From Alcaligenaceae bacterium (lineage in GTDB: Bacteria; Pseudomonadota; Gammaproteobacteria; Burkholderiales; Burkholderiaceae_B), in assembly GCA_029265795.1 (NCBI GenBank), contig JAJUGV010000006.1, forward strand, positions 1 to 64,000: a DNA stretch of 64,000 nt, in the 5' to 3' direction. The stretch's first letter is position 1. Every line of letters begins with the position of its first letter. The position numbers and the translations under genes are program-made. Under the pieces are notes generated by a model. The model made no database searches, was not told the origin of the DNA, and saw only the letters and a list, made by a program, of their open reading frames with translations. Of this stretch, positions 47,642 to 58,986 are shown in pieces.

Positions 47642-48531
47642 CAGTCTAGCTCCCCGGATTCGGCATCAAGCGCCTCCCGGTGACGGCGTGCAGCGTCGAC
47701 ATCGACTTGCAGCACCAGGAAATGCCGATGACGCTCAGGGTGAGCAAGAGGTGTGGCCAAAGCCATGGCGAAGCCGGTGGCGGAATCGCGATGCACGCTA
47801 TCTACGCGCGCTACGGAAAGGCCTGCGGGAAACAGGCCGCCGATCCCGCTGGTGACAAGCTCATCACCGGGTTCGATGTCGGCGCCGGCAGTCAGGTAAC
47901 GAACCTCCATCTTGCCATCGGCGCCCCCGCCGAAAGCGATCAGCCGGAGCCCGTTGCGCAGAATCTGCACCGGAATGGAGAGTTTGTCGTCGTTGATGAG
48001 TGCGGCTTCCGAGGTGAAAGGTGTCACCCTAACAATTTGCCCCACTACACCGCCTTCGTCGATCACCGGCATGCCCGGTTGAATCCCGCTCGAGGACCCT
48101 TTATTGAAAACCAAGTGGTGATTGAAAGCGCTGGTGGGCTCATACAGCACCTCGACGGCGATGGCCGGCTGCGTGACGACATCAGGCACGTTCAGCAAAC
48201 GACGCAACTGTTCGTTCTCGGCTGCCAGCTGGGCTGCATGGGTGGCCATCTGAGCCAACTCAATACGCTGGCGTTGAATGGCTTCCTTTTCAATATCCAT
48301 TTGATTGGCGGCGTCGACCCAGCCCTTGAAACGCTCGATACCGTCGCGCGGGGCCAGCATGATGCGCTGGAACGGGTACAGAACAACCGAAATACCCTGA
48401 CGTACGGGTTCAAGCGTGGACCAGCGTGCGTCCACAAGCAACAGGGCAAGTGCAAGAAAGGCCAGGACGAACAGCCGCAACTCGGCTGTCGGACCGTGCT
48501 TGAACAACTTCAGCGAGCCGTTTTCCTGCAT
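47641..48531 (-). CDS. mreC: Rod-shape determining protein MreC
   Basis: A 296-residue bitopic protein. It has an N-terminal helix near 20-38, a coiled coil around 75-115 (KEAIQRQRIELAQMATHAAQLAAENEQLRRLL), and the beta-rich periplasmic domain with VFNKGSSSGIQPGMPVIDEGGVVGQIV and DELVTSGIGGLFPAGLSVARV. It links MreB to the murein synthases outside the membrane. It is 56 bp downstream of mreB. Confidence 0.95.
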   Translation of the reverse strand: MQENGSLKLFKHGPTAELRLFVLAFLALALLLVDARWSTLEPVRQGISVVLYPFQRIMLAPRDGIERFKGWVDAANQMDIEKEAIQRQRIELAQMATHAAQLAAENEQLRRLLNVPDVVTQPAIAVEVLYEPTSAFNHHLVFNKGSSSGIQPGMPVIDEGGVVGQIVRVTPFTSEAALINDDKLSIPVQILRNGLRLIAFGGGADGKMEVRYLTAGADIEPGDELVTSGIGGLFPAGLSVARVDSVHRDSATGFAMALATPLAHPERHRHFLVLQVDVDAARRHREALDAESGELD

Positions 48532-48587
48532 GAGCCTTTAGAACCGTCGCAGCGCGACACCGCACGCCGCGACAGTACAAACCGAAA

Positions 48588-49685
<1,098 letters not shown>

Positions 49686-49847
49686 TTACAGGCCGCAACC
49701 AGATGGCAGCCGGACTATCCGATCAAACAAAGAATCATAACTTATAATTGGCGACTGTTAGCATCGAATAACGGCCTTGAAGTACCCTCTTACATACGCC
49801 GTATCGATTCCCATCATTTCCGCAGGCAACTTCAGTCAAGACACCCC

Positions 49848-50156
49848 ATGGCAATTTCTGAGCAAGACGTCATGCGCATCGCCCAGTTGGCGCGCATACA
49901 GCTTTCGCCGGACGAAACTGCGCAGACGCAGAAAGAACTCAACGACATTCTCGGGCTGATGGCCCGCCTCCGCGCGGTGGACACTGAAGGGGTCGAGCCC
50001 ATGGCGCATCCCCTGTCGGCACACCAAGACATCGAGCTGCGTCTACGCGAAGACGTCGCCGCTGCCACTCTCACTGAAAGCGAGCGGGCCGAACTCATGG
50101 CGAACGCTCCGGCACAGGCCGACGGCCTGTTCCTCGTGCCCACGGTCATCGAGTAA
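49848..50156 (+). CDS. gatC: Asp/Glu-tRNA amidotransferase subunit C
   Basis: A 102-residue protein starting [23 protein letters not shown], the GatC signature, with [13 protein letters not shown] in the middle and REDVA near 64. It clamps GatA to GatB. The track's 172-codon extension is antisense to mreB and rejected. gatA follows after 4 bp. The GatCAB operon implies that Asn-tRNA and/or Gln-tRNA is made by transamidation. Confidence 0.95.
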   Translation: MAISEQDVMRIAQLARIQLSPDETAQTQKELNDILGLMARLRAVDTEGVEPMAHPLSAHQDIELRLREDVAAATLTESERAELMANAPAQADGLFLVPTVIE

Positions 50157-50160
50157 ACGA

Positions 50161-51690
50161 ATGTCAAAACTCCCCCTGCATACACAGTTCTCCAGCATTA
50201 CCGAGCTGCGTGACGCCCTGCGCTCCGGCGCTCTGAGCGCCACTGAAGTGGCCCGCAGCGCGCTGGACGCGGCCCAGGAACACGAAAACCTGAACGCATT
50301 CGTACATATTGACCCCGAACTTACGCTGGCACAGGCCGGTCAGGTCGATGCCGCGCTCAAGGCGGGCAACGCCGGCCCGCTGGCGGGCATCCCCCTGGGA
50401 CATAAAGACGTCTTCGTCACACGCGGCTGGCGCACCACTGCGGGTAGCCGCATGCTCGAAAATTACGTCAGCCCCTACGATGCAACGGTGGTCAGTCGGC
50501 TTACCAACGCCGGCGCCGTCTCACTGGGCAAGCTCAACTGCGACGAATTCGCGATGGGCTCCGGCAGCGAAACATCGTACTTCGGGCCGGTACGTAACCC
50601 CTGGGATCACGACGCCGTACCCGGCGGCTCCTCCGGCGGTTCCGCCGCAGCAGTGGCGGCTCGCGTACTGATGGCGGCCACGGGCACCGACACAGGCGGC
50701 TCTATCCGCCAGCCGGCGGCACTATGCGGAATCTCCGGTATCAAACCCACATACGGCACCGTTTCGCGCTTGGGCATGGTGGCGTACGGATCCAGCCTCG
50801 ATCAGGCAGGCCCCATCGCCCGTCATGCAAGAGATCTGCTCGAATTGCTGGAAGCAATGGTCGGGTTCGATCCGCTTGATTCAACCAGCCTCGAATACTG
50901 CGACAACGAAGCGAATGCACCGGGGCGTATCCGCGCTCGTTTCGACGCGGCGATAGCCGGGCAGCAAAAGAACGGCAGCCGTCCGCTTGAAGGCTTGCGT
51001 ATCGGCGTACCCAAAGAGTTCTTCGACGAAGGGCTGGCCCCCGACGTCGCTCAGGCGGTCGAGAATGCCTTGCGCACCTTTGAAGATCTGGGTGCGGTTC
51101 GCGTGGAAATCAGCCTCCCTCGCACCGAATTGTCCATTCCGGCCTATTACGTCATCGCACCGGCCGAAGCCTCGACCAACCTGTCGCGCTACGACGGCGT
51201 CCGTTATGGCCATCGCACCGATCAATACGAAGACATCGAAGAAATGATGAGCCGTACGCGCTTCGAAGGGTTCGGCCCTGAAGTGCGGCGTCGGGTCCTC
51301 GTGGGTACCTATGTGCTGTGCCACGGCTACTACGACGCCTATTACGTGCAGGCCCAGCGGGTGCGTCGCATGATTACCAACGACTTCCAGCAAGCGTTCG
51401 CGCAACAGTGCGATGTCATCATGGGCCCGGTCGCACCTTCTGTCGCCAAACGCATTGGCGACAACCGCGAAGATCCCATTGCCGACTGGCTGTCCGATAT
51501 TTATACGCTAGGTGTCAGCCTGGCCGGTCTACCGGCCATGTCGATTCCTTGCGGCTTCGGAACTGAGCGGCCTTTGCCCATTGGGCTGCAGATCATCGGC
51601 AACTACTTCGCCGAAGGCGAATTGCTCGCCGTGGCCGACTGCTTCCAGCAGGCCACTGACTGGCATCAACGTACTCCAGGACAGCAATAA
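50161..51690 (+). CDS. gatA: Asp/Glu-tRNA amidotransferase subunit A
   Basis: A 509-residue amidase-signature enzyme releasing ammonia from glutamine. The catalytic Lys is in [11 protein letters not shown] near 80, and the Ser-cis-Ser pair lies in [12 protein letters not shown] and [15 protein letters not shown] near 155-185. It is slightly longer than many GatA proteins because of an insertion near 260-275 ([15 protein letters not shown]). The stop overlaps the gatB ATG (TAATG). Confidence 0.96.
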   Translation: MSKLPLHTQFSSITELRDALRSGALSATEVARSALDAAQEHENLNAFVHIDPELTLAQAGQVDAALKAGNAGPLAGIPLGHKDVFVTRGWRTTAGSRMLENYVSPYDATVVSRLTNAGAVSLGKLNCDEFAMGSGSETSYFGPVRNPWDHDAVPGGSSGGSAAAVAARVLMAATGTDTGGSIRQPAALCGISGIKPTYGTVSRLGMVAYGSSLDQAGPIARHARDLLELLEAMVGFDPLDSTSLEYCDNEANAPGRIRARFDAAIAGQQKNGSRPLEGLRIGVPKEFFDEGLAPDVAQAVENALRTFEDLGAVRVEISLPRTELSIPAYYVIAPAEASTNLSRYDGVRYGHRTDQYEDIEEMMSRTRFEGFGPEVRRRVLVGTYVLCHGYYDAYYVQAQRVRRMITNDFQQAFAQQCDVIMGPVAPSVAKRIGDNREDPIADWLSDIYTLGVSLAGLPAMSIPCGFGTERPLPIGLQIIGNYFAEGELLAVADCFQQATDWHQRTPGQQ

Positions 51691-53144
51691 TGGATTGGGA
51701 AATCGTCATCGGCCTGGAAACGCACGTCCAGCTTTCCACCGAATCCAAGATTTTTTCTGACAGCAGCACACGCTTTGGTGCCGCACCCAACACGCAGGCC
51801 AATATCATGGATATGGCTTTGCCCGGCAGCCTGCCCGTCATGAATCGCGGCGCGGTCGAGCGCGCCATCATGTTTGGGCTGGCCGTGGGCGCCCACATTG
51901 CGCCCCGTTCGCAATTCGAGCGCAAGAATTACTTCTATCCTGATCTGCCCAAAAACTACCAGATCAGCCAGCTCGAAATTCCGATCGTGCAAGGTGGCTC
52001 GCTGCGCTTTTTCGTTGGCGACGAAGAAAAGGTCATTAACCTCACACGCGCTCACCTCGAAGAGGATGCCGGAAAATCCCTACACGAAAATTTTGTCGGG
52101 CCGCATGGTGAATCCTCAACCGGTATCGACCTGAACCGGGCCGGTACCCCGCTGCTTGAGATCGTCACCGAACCTGAAATGCGTTCAGCTGCAGAAGCCG
52201 CTGCCTACGCGCGCGCATTGCACGGGTTGGTTGTCTGGCTGGGCATTTGCGACGGCAATATGCAGGAAGGCTCATTCCGTGTCGACGCCAACGTTTCAGT
52301 GCGCCCCCGCGGCCGGCAGGAATTCGGCACCCGTACGGAAATCAAGAACGTCAACTCCTTCCGCTTTCTTGAGCGCGCCATCCAATACGAAGCCCGCCGC
52401 CAGATTGAGCTCATCGAAGACGGTGGCAAGGTTGTTCAGGAAACGCGCCTGTACGACGCCGATGCTGACGAAACTCGCAGCATGCGCAGTAAGGAAGACG
52501 CGCACGACTATCGCTACTTCCCCGACCCCGACCTTCCACCGCTGATCGTGGCGCCGCAATGGATAGATCGCGTACGCGACAACATGCCTGAGTTGCCGTC
52601 GCAGAAACGTGAGCGGTTTGAACAGGACTTGGGCTTGACCGCCTACGATGCTGCGCAACTCACCATGAACCGCGCCACAGCCGACTACTTCGAGCAGGTG
52701 GTAACCGGTCTGCCGCAGGATCAAGCCAAACTTGGCGCAAACTGGATACTCGGTGAACTGGCCGCCGCATTGAACCGCGCGGAACTGGAAATCTCAGCAA
52801 GCCCGATCAGCCCGCAGCGCCTGGCCGAACTCATTCAGCGCATCATAGACGGCACCATTTCCAACAAAATGGCGCGTGAGGTATTCACCGCTATGTGGGA
52901 AGGCGAGCATGACGGCAGCCCCGACGCCATCATCGAAGCCCGCGGGCTCAAGCAAATCAGCGATAGCGGCGCCATCAGCACCATGATCGACGAAGTACTA
53001 GCCGCTCACCCGGCTATTGTCGAAGAGTATCGTGCAGGCCGCCAGAAGGCCTTTAACTCTTTGGTGGGCCAGGTAATGAAGGCCGCAAGGGGCAAGGCCA
53101 ACCCGCAGCAAGTTAATCAGCTGCTCAAGGAAAAACTCGGCTGA
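51690..53144 (+). CDS. gatB: Asp/Glu-tRNA amidotransferase subunit B
   Basis: A 484-residue protein. The N-terminal domain holds [21 protein letters not shown] and [34 protein letters not shown] and [23 protein letters not shown] are diagnostic, and the C-terminal YqeY-like tail domain binds tRNA. It phosphorylates and amidates the misacylated tRNA. It is the last gene of gatCAB and is followed by a terminator. Confidence 0.97.
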   Translation: MDWEIVIGLETHVQLSTESKIFSDSSTRFGAAPNTQANIMDMALPGSLPVMNRGAVERAIMFGLAVGAHIAPRSQFERKNYFYPDLPKNYQISQLEIPIVQGGSLRFFVGDEEKVINLTRAHLEEDAGKSLHENFVGPHGESSTGIDLNRAGTPLLEIVTEPEMRSAAEAAAYARALHGLVVWLGICDGNMQEGSFRVDANVSVRPRGRQEFGTRTEIKNVNSFRFLERAIQYEARRQIELIEDGGKVVQETRLYDADADETRSMRSKEDAHDYRYFPDPDLPPLIVAPQWIDRVRDNMPELPSQKRERFEQDLGLTAYDAAQLTMNRATADYFEQVVTGLPQDQAKLGANWILGELAAALNRAELEISASPISPQRLAELIQRIIDGTISNKMAREVFTAMWEGEHDGSPDAIIEARGLKQISDSGAISTMIDEVLAAHPAIVEEYRAGRQKAFNSLVGQVMKAARGKANPQQVNQLLKEKLG

Positions 53145-53173
53145 CCCTTACAAAACTGGGCAGACCCTTACAA

Positions 53174-53207
53174 GCAAGCGACCTTACGCAGGTCGCTCGC
53201 TTTTTTG
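53174..53207 (+). terminator. Intrinsic terminator after gatB
   Basis: A stem AGCGACC / GGTCGCT extended by two pairs beyond one mismatch, 7-base loop, then TTTTTT. It lies 30 bp after the gatB stop and just before the convergent pyrE 3' end. Confidence 0.85.
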
Positions 53208-53208
53208 T

Positions 53209-53880
53209 CTACACGCCGTATCGCGTTCTGTATGCCCGTACCGCATCGCGGTGCGCCGCAAGGGTGGCATCGCTTTCCAGTACAGACATAATATCTTCGA
53301 GTGAAGCGATGCTGACCACCGGAATGCCGTAAGTATTCTGCACGTGCTGGACAGCCGAATGTTCCGACAGATCGGAGTCGGAGCCGGCGCGCTCCATGCG
53401 ATCGAGTGCAATCAATACTGCGACCGGCTCGGCACCGGCCTGCTTGATGATCTGCACGGACTCACGTACAGAGGTGCCCGCCGTAATTACGTCGTCGATA
53501 ATGACGACCTTCCCCTGCAAAGGCGCCCCCACCAGAATGCCGCCTTCGCCGTGATCTTTGACCTCTTTGCGGTTAAATGCAAACGGCACATCGCGGCCGC
53601 CGAGCGCCGGATGCCGTGCTAATGCGGTCGCTGTCGTTGTAGACAGTGGAATGCCCTTGTAAGCCGGTCCGAACAGCATGTCGAATTGCACGCCGGAATC
53701 AACCAGAGCTTGCGCGTAGAACTCGCCAAGTCGCCCTACCGACAAGCCGGTATTAAAGAGCCCCGCGTTGAAGAAATATGGGCTGACCCGCCCCGACTTG
53801 ACCTTGAACTCGCCAAACCGGAGCACCCCTTGCTCCAGCGAGAAGCGCACGAATTCCCCGCGGTTTCCTGACGTTGCCAT
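53209..53880 (-). CDS. pyrE: Orotate phosphoribosyltransferase
   Basis: A 223-residue enzyme of UMP synthesis joining orotate to PRPP. The PRPP-binding motif [13 protein letters not shown] is clear near 125-137, and [10 protein letters not shown] and [10 protein letters not shown] (the flexible catalytic loop) are typical. I prefer the ATG at 53880; another in-frame ATG lies ten codons upstream (53910). It is divergent from the exonuclease III gene. Confidence 0.95.
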   Translation of the reverse strand: MATSGNRGEFVRFSLEQGVLRFGEFKVKSGRVSPYFFNAGLFNTGLSVGRLGEFYAQALVDSGVQFDMLFGPAYKGIPLSTTTATALARHPALGGRDVPFAFNRKEVKDHGEGGILVGAPLQGKVVIIDDVITAGTSVRESVQIIKQAGAEPVAVLIALDRMERAGSDSDLSEHSAVQHVQNTYGIPVVSIASLEDIMSVLESDATLAAHRDAVRAYRTRYGV

Positions 53881-54039
53881 GTTGTGTGCCTGATATACAA
53901 AAGCTGTCATTATCGGCCATAAACGACCTCTGGATGAAGGCAAAGCGCGTCTATTTAGCAGCGCTCGATCGCCTCAAATTTGGCAAGTACGTCGCTCCTA
54001 ACGGCACATGCTGTTAAAGTTCGGCTGTCTAAGTAAGTA

Positions 54040-54828
54040 ATGGATCAAATGCGCATTATCACTGCCAATCTCAATGGCATCCGTTCAGCCGTCAACAAAG
54101 GCTTTCTCGATTGGCTGCCTGAACAGGACGCCGATTTCATCTGTCTGCAAGAACTCAAGGCGCAGGCTCCCAATATGACGGAAGCTATGCTCGAGCCGCC
54201 GGGCTACAAGGGCTGGTTTCACTACGCAGAACGCAAAGGCTATAGTGGGGTAGGCATCTACGCCCGTCGCGAGCCTAAACAAGTCATAGAAGGCCTGGGT
54301 GTACCTGAAATTGACGCAGAAGGTCGCTATATCGAACTCGTTTACGACGACCTGGCCGTGATTTCGGTCTACCTTCCGTCGGGTTCCAGCGGCGATCACC
54401 GGCAAGCCGCCAAGTTCGTATTCATGGAGCGTTTTTTCAGCCATCTTGCCGAGCTGGCTTGTTGCGGGCGCGAAGTCGTTATTTGTGGCGACTGGAATAT
54501 CGCGCACCAGGAAATTGATCTGAAAAACTGGAAGGGCAACATGAAGAACAGCGGCTTCCTCCCCGAGGAACGCAGCTGGCTGACCCGAGTATTTGAAGAA
54601 CAGCGCTGGGTGGATGTCTATCGTCGTCTGTACCCCGACGCCACGGGAGAAGGCTACACATGGTGGAGCAACCGTGGCCAAGCGTGGGCAAAGAACGTTG
54701 GCTGGCGAATCGATTACCAGATCGCCACCCCTAAAATTGCGGCAACCGCCACTCAGGCGTCGATCTACAAAGAACAGCGCTTCAGCGATCACGCTCCCCT
54801 GACAATCGATTACGACTACGAGTTCTGA
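54040..54828 (+). CDS. xth: Exodeoxyribonuclease III family AP endonuclease
   Basis: A 262-residue EEP-fold nuclease. ITANLNGIRSA at the N-terminus, the metal-binding Glu in CLQELKAQ, GDWNIAHQEIDLKNWKGN and the C-terminal SDHAPL with the catalytic His all fit ExoA/Xth. It repairs abasic sites. A second ATG at 54049 (MRIITANLNG) could be the true start. It is followed by a VOC protein after 3 bp. Confidence 0.94.
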   Translation: MDQMRIITANLNGIRSAVNKGFLDWLPEQDADFICLQELKAQAPNMTEAMLEPPGYKGWFHYAERKGYSGVGIYARREPKQVIEGLGVPEIDAEGRYIELVYDDLAVISVYLPSGSSGDHRQAAKFVFMERFFSHLAELACCGREVVICGDWNIAHQEIDLKNWKGNMKNSGFLPEERSWLTRVFEEQRWVDVYRRLYPDATGEGYTWWSNRGQAWAKNVGWRIDYQIATPKIAATATQASIYKEQRFSDHAPLTIDYDYEF

Positions 54829-54831
54829 GCC

Positions 54832-55293
54832 ATGAAACCGCAGCTCTCTATCATCACGCTGGGCGTCGACAACCTCGAGAAATCGGTACGCTTCTACCGT
54901 GACGGGTTGGGCTGGAAAACACGCGGCATTGTCGGCGCCGACTACGATTACGGTGCCGCCGCCTTCTTTGACTTGCAACCGGGTCTATCACTAGCACTCT
55001 GGCCCCGCGAGAGTCTGGCTCACGAAGCGGGTGTCGAACAGCAGCCCCCAGCAATGACGGAGCTCATGCTGAGCCATTGCGTCAGCGAGCGGGCGCAGGT
55101 CGACGAAGTCATGCTCCAGGCGGAGCAGGCCGGCGGGCAGGTCGTAAAAGCGGCTCACGACACCCTACTGGGCGGTTACGCAGGCATCTTCAAGGATCCG
55201 GATGGCCATCTTTGGGAGGTGGCCTGGAATCCCGAGTCAGCCATCCCCCCTGCAGACGCGCCTACGGCTGGGGAGCCGAATCCAGCGCCCTGA
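54832..55293 (+). CDS. VOC-superfamily (glyoxalase/dioxygenase-like) protein
   Basis: A 153-residue protein with two beta-alpha-beta-beta-beta modules. SIITLGVDNLEKSVRFYRDGLGW is the typical VOC opening and YAGIFKDPDGHLWEVAWNP the typical closing with a metal-ligand Glu. This is close to lactoylglutathione lyase-like proteins of unknown substrate. Its 3' end overlaps the AmpG-like gene on the opposite strand by 32 bp. Confidence 0.85.
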   Translation: MKPQLSIITLGVDNLEKSVRFYRDGLGWKTRGIVGADYDYGAAAFFDLQPGLSLALWPRESLAHEAGVEQQPPAMTELMLSHCVSERAQVDEVMLQAEQAGGQVVKAAHDTLLGGYAGIFKDPDGHLWEVAWNPESAIPPADAPTAGEPNPAP

Positions 55294-56518
55294 TCTCGTT
55301 ACGCCGCAAATAAAGCAGCACTAGGCCAGGCAGCGCAATAAACACAGTAATAACGAAGAAGCCTGGCCAGCCCAGCCACTCCACCAACGGCGGTGTCAGC
55401 GGGCCCGCTAGGTACGTGCGCCCCACCGCCGACAGGGCGGATAGCAGCGCGAACTGTGTAGCGGAGAACTCCTGCCGGCACAGCGCCATCAGCAACGCCA
55501 CAAATGCAGCGGTTCCGAGCCCGCCACACAGATTCTCCAGCATGACGACACCGGCCATCGAATAGATATGGGGAGGGGTAACCGCCAGCAGCCAGTAGCC
55601 GAAGTTGGACACCGCTTGCAGCAGACCAAACCACATCAGCGAGCGATAGAGGCCCAGCCGCGCCATGATGCTTCCACCGGCCAACGCGCCGACAATGGTG
55701 GCTGCAAGGCCAAAGACTTTGTTCACCGCACCGACTTCGGTACCGGTGAAGCCGGCACCCCGCAAGAGAAACGTAGTCGATAACGCGCCGGCAAACGCAT
55801 CGCCTAACTTGTAGAGCACGATGAGCAGCAAAATAGTGACGGCGCCGCGGCGGCGAAAGAACTCGGAAAGCGGAGCCACCACCGCTTCGGTCAATGAGCG
55901 CGGAGCCGTCGCGACAACTTCCGGTTCCGGTGCCAACACCGTAGCGATTGCACACACCGCCATAAACCCACCCATCAAAAAGTAGGTGTTATGCCAGCCT
56001 AGCCACTGATCGGCCAGGATAAGCGCCAATCCTCCAGACACGATCATTGCCAGCCGATAACCCAGCACTTTAATGGCCGCCCCGGCTGCACGTTCTTCAC
56101 TACGCAGTACGTCAGTACTGTATGCATCAAAGGCGATGTCCTGAGTCGCGGAGAGAAAAGCGACCAGCACTGCCAACAGCGCGAGGGGTAATAAATGGGT
56201 ACCGGGCGAATAGATGCCCATAGCGGCTATACACGCAGCAAGCAGCAATTGCGTGAGAAAAATCCAGCTGCGGCGCCGACCGAGGAAGGGAAAAGAATAA
56301 CGGTCGACTAGCGGCGCCCACAAAAATTTTAGTGTGTAGGCGGACCCGATCAGTGTCAGAAACCCGATGCTCTGAAGCGACACGCCGTCAAGGGTCGCCC
56401 ATGCCTGCAACGTTCCGCCGGTCAGGGCCAGCGGCAGACCGCTGGCAAAGCCCAACACCAGCAGGGGCATGACTCTGGGACTTAGGTAGATTCGTGTAGA
56501 AGCAGTGATTGGAAGCAC
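55262..56518 (-). CDS. ampG: AmpG-like MFS transporter (muropeptide permease)
   Basis: A 418-residue MFS transporter with about 12 helices. The start is GTG with GAGG about 8 bases upstream. LVLGFASGLPLALTGGTLQAW and KFLWAPLVDRYSFPFLGRRRSW near 24-85 are characteristic of AmpG, as is SATQDIAFDAYSTDVL near 125. AmpG imports GlcNAc-anhydroMurNAc peptides for wall recycling, which fits mpl at 8 kb. Specificity within this MFS group is not fully certain. Confidence 0.88.
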   Translation of the reverse strand: MLPITASTRIYLSPRVMPLLVLGFASGLPLALTGGTLQAWATLDGVSLQSIGFLTLIGSAYTLKFLWAPLVDRYSFPFLGRRRSWIFLTQLLLAACIAAMGIYSPGTHLLPLALLAVLVAFLSATQDIAFDAYSTDVLRSEERAAGAAIKVLGYRLAMIVSGGLALILADQWLGWHNTYFLMGGFMAVCAIATVLAPEPEVVATAPRSLTEAVVAPLSEFFRRRGAVTILLLIVLYKLGDAFAGALSTTFLLRGAGFTGTEVGAVNKVFGLAATIVGALAGGSIMARLGLYRSLMWFGLLQAVSNFGYWLLAVTPPHIYSMAGVVMLENLCGGLGTAAFVALLMALCRQEFSATQFALLSALSAVGRTYLAGPLTPPLVEWLGWPGFFVITVFIALPGLVLLYLRRNEIRALDSAPQP

Positions 56519-56533
56519 TCCATCCTCGTGTCG

Positions 56534-57175
56534 TCACTCACCGCTGCGTACGGGTGAGCCTTCGGCGCTGGATTCAAATCGATAAACCGCCAACGTGCTG
56601 CGCCAGCCAGGCAGGAGTTTAACTTCTTTGTCTTCCTTGAAGGTCGCGACATCTGTGATGCGCAGGCCCAACTTCTTGGCGAGATCTTCGAAATCACGCA
56701 GAGTGCATAGGTGAATGTTGGGAGTGTTGTACCACTCGTAGGGCATCTCGCCGGTCACCGGCATGCGTCCTCGCAATATCGACCACCCGTGCGGCCAGTA
56801 GCCGAAGTTCGGAAAGGAAACAATGCCGAAGTGTGCGACACGGGACATTTCCTTCAATATGCGTTCCGTGTTGTGCATCGATTGCAGAGTACGCGACAGG
56901 ACAACCGTATCGAACTGATGATCGTCAAACAATGCCAGCCCCTCTTCGAGGTTCTGCTGTATGACGCGCACGCCCCTTCGTACGCAGGCGATGACCTGCT
57001 TATCGCTGAGCTCGACGCCTGCACCCACACATTGCTTGTTATTTTGCAGATGCGCCAGCAAAGTACCATCGCCGCAACCCAGGTCGAGCACGCGGCTGCC
57101 TGGCGCTATCCAGCTGGCGATGCGTTTGAGGTCGGCCCGAACATGAGCGGGCGCGGTTGCGGCAAGTTGATTCAC
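56534..57175 (-). CDS. metW: Methionine biosynthesis protein MetW
   Basis: A 213-residue methyltransferase-fold protein. It starts at GTG 57175, forming a GTGA overlap with metX. The track's longer ORF extends 71 codons into metX and is rejected. [16 protein letters not shown] is the SAM-type motif near 28-44; [21 protein letters not shown] and [18 protein letters not shown] are MetW hallmarks. MetW is needed for full MetX activity in proteobacteria of this type. Confidence 0.94.
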   Translation of the reverse strand: MNQLAATAPAHVRADLKRIASWIAPGSRVLDLGCGDGTLLAHLQNNKQCVGAGVELSDKQVIACVRRGVRVIQQNLEEGLALFDDHQFDTVVLSRTLQSMHNTERILKEMSRVAHFGIVSFPNFGYWPHGWSILRGRMPVTGEMPYEWYNTPNIHLCTLRDFEDLAKKLGLRITDVATFKEDKEVKLLPGWRSTLAVYRFESSAEGSPVRSGE

Positions 57176-58419
57176 GCTAGCACCCCCGTGGTGAGCCGAC
57201 GCTTCGGCAATTCGAGGCTGGCCGCGATCCGATCGAAATAACCCTGCACCACTGCGTGGTAGCGCGCATCGTCGAGCAGGAACGCGTCGTGACCGTGCGG
57301 CGCATCGATTTCGGCGTATGTGACTGCGGTTTTGTTCTTCAATAGCGCTTTCACGATCTCTCGTGAACGCTCGGGCGAAAAACGCCAATCCGTTGTAAAC
57401 GACACGAGCAGGAAGTCCGCTTTGGCCGGCTCAAGCGCCTTGGCCAGATCACCGCCATAGTTGCGCGACGGGTCAAAGTAGTCGAGCGCGCGCGTGATAA
57501 GAAGGTAAGTGTTCGCATCGAAGTAACGGGAGAATTTTTCCCCCTGGTACCGCAAATAAGACTCCACCTCGAATTCCACGTCGTAGCCGTAGTGGAATGC
57601 GCCATTCGTTCCGGGCTCTCGCTGCTGTCGGCCGAAACGCTCGGCCATGGTTTCGTCGGACAGATATGTAATATGGCCGATCATGCGGGCAACCGAGAGC
57701 CCATGAGCCGGCACAACACCATGCTCGTAATAATCGCCCCCATGAAAGTCGGGGTCATTGATGATGGCCCGACGCGCCACCTCGTTGAAACCGATATTCT
57801 GCGCGGAGAGCCGAGGCGTACTGGCAATGACAATGCAATGGCGCAGGCGTTCCGGGCATGTGATGGCCCAGCTGAGCGCCTGCATGCCCCCCAGAGACCC
57901 ACCCATGACGGCGGCGAAACAATCAATGCCGAAGTAATCCGCCAACCGAGCTTGTGCGCGGACCCAGTCCTCGACCGTCAGCACCGGAAAGGCCGCGCCC
58001 CACGGTTTACCCGTGGCAGGGTTCACGCTGGCAGGCCCGGTGGAACCGAAACAGGAACCGATGTTGTTAACGCCAATGACAAAATAGCGGTCGGTATCGA
58101 CAGGTTTACCCGGCCCCACCATGTTGTCCCACCAGCCGACGTCACGCGGGTTGTCAACCGACATCCCTGCAACATGGTGAGACGCATTCAGTGCGTGGCA
58201 AATAAGCACTGCGTTGCTGCGGTCTGCATTCAGCTCACCATACGTCTCTACCGCCAACTCGTACTGTGGCAGCACTTGCCCGCTGGTCAGGTGCAGTGGT
58301 TCGTCAAAGCCGATGATCTGGGGCGTGACGAACCCCACCGAGCCGGGCGGAATGGGAATAGGGGTGGAAGGGGAAGATTGGGTGGCCTTATCGGCCCGGG
58401 GTGCGGAAGTATTGGCCAT
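57172..58419 (-). CDS. metX: Homoserine O-acyltransferase MetX
   Basis: A 415-residue alpha/beta-hydrolase-fold enzyme. The nucleophile Ser175 is in [11 protein letters not shown], with the Asp in [18 protein letters not shown] and the His in [11 protein letters not shown]. It acylates homoserine for methionine synthesis; acetyl versus succinyl donor cannot be read reliably. The first 30 residues are a low-complexity Pro/Ser extension. It is coupled to metW. Confidence 0.95.
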   Translation of the reverse strand: MANTSAPRADKATQSSPSTPIPIPPGSVGFVTPQIIGFDEPLHLTSGQVLPQYELAVETYGELNADRSNAVLICHALNASHHVAGMSVDNPRDVGWWDNMVGPGKPVDTDRYFVIGVNNIGSCFGSTGPASVNPATGKPWGAAFPVLTVEDWVRAQARLADYFGIDCFAAVMGGSLGGMQALSWAITCPERLRHCIVIASTPRLSAQNIGFNEVARRAIINDPDFHGGDYYEHGVVPAHGLSVARMIGHITYLSDETMAERFGRQQREPGTNGAFHYGYDVEFEVESYLRYQGEKFSRYFDANTYLLITRALDYFDPSRNYGGDLAKALEPAKADFLLVSFTTDWRFSPERSREIVKALLKNKTAVTYAEIDAPHGHDAFLLDDARYHAVVQGYFDRIAASLELPKRRLTTGVLA

Positions 58420-58632
58420 TCTTGTGGACCTCTTTAGCGGTATTTATGAGGCGCCCGCAAGCGGATCGAGCAAATCGGCGCCAAAGAAAGAGAGTTGGCG
58501 GCATTGTAGCACCGGCTGTGATTCCGTCCGGGATAACCCCGGGCCCCATCCCCACCCCTTTAGATACAATTAGAATCATTTTAAAGGCGCTTGTCCGTGG
58601 CATCTCATAGAACAGCAGGAGGAATCCCGCCC

Positions 58633-58887
58633 ATGAAGCCCCTGACCGAACGTGAACTCACCTGCCTGCAATGGGTGGCAATCGGAAAAACCAGTTGGGA
58701 AACCGGCCGCATTCTGGGTCTGGCAGAACGCACCATCAATTTTCACATTCAAAATGCCTGTCGAAAATTAGGTGTACACAGCAGGCAGGCCGCGGTCACT
58801 ACCGCCATGCGAACGGGCCTGCTCAGCTTCGACGAAACCCAGCCCGATACCACTGCGCACACGCTTCCTCGTGTCAGCACACAGTGA
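58633..58887 (+). CDS. Stand-alone LuxR/GerE-type HTH protein
   Basis: An 84-residue protein that is almost all GerE helix-turn-helix: LTERELTCLQWVAIGKTSWETGRILGLAERTINFHIQNACRKLGVHSRQAAVTTAM. It has no autoinducer or receiver domain. AGGAGGA lies 9 bases before the ATG, so the ORF track's 14 extra codons are unlikely. LuxR-solo HTH proteins resembling the C-terminal half of AHL regulators can act alone or as fragments. The next gene is gshA. Targets are unknown. Confidence 0.85.
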   Translation: MKPLTERELTCLQWVAIGKTSWETGRILGLAERTINFHIQNACRKLGVHSRQAAVTTAMRTGLLSFDETQPDTTAHTLPRVSTQ

Positions 58888-58986
58888 GTGGCGCGCGGTA
58901 ACGCTTCCTAAATTCGCACCCCGCGGCCTTGCGCGACACCGGTCAGGTAAAATCCCGGCTATTTGATACCCAATCTGAAGTCGCGC

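Noticed and set aside
49743-49748. TATAAT as a gatC promoter -10
   Set aside because: No acceptable -35 hexamer at 16-18 bp upstream; it may be chance in an AT-rich leader.
57592-58437. 281-residue plus-strand ORF over metX
   Set aside because: Antisense to metX; no recognisable domain.
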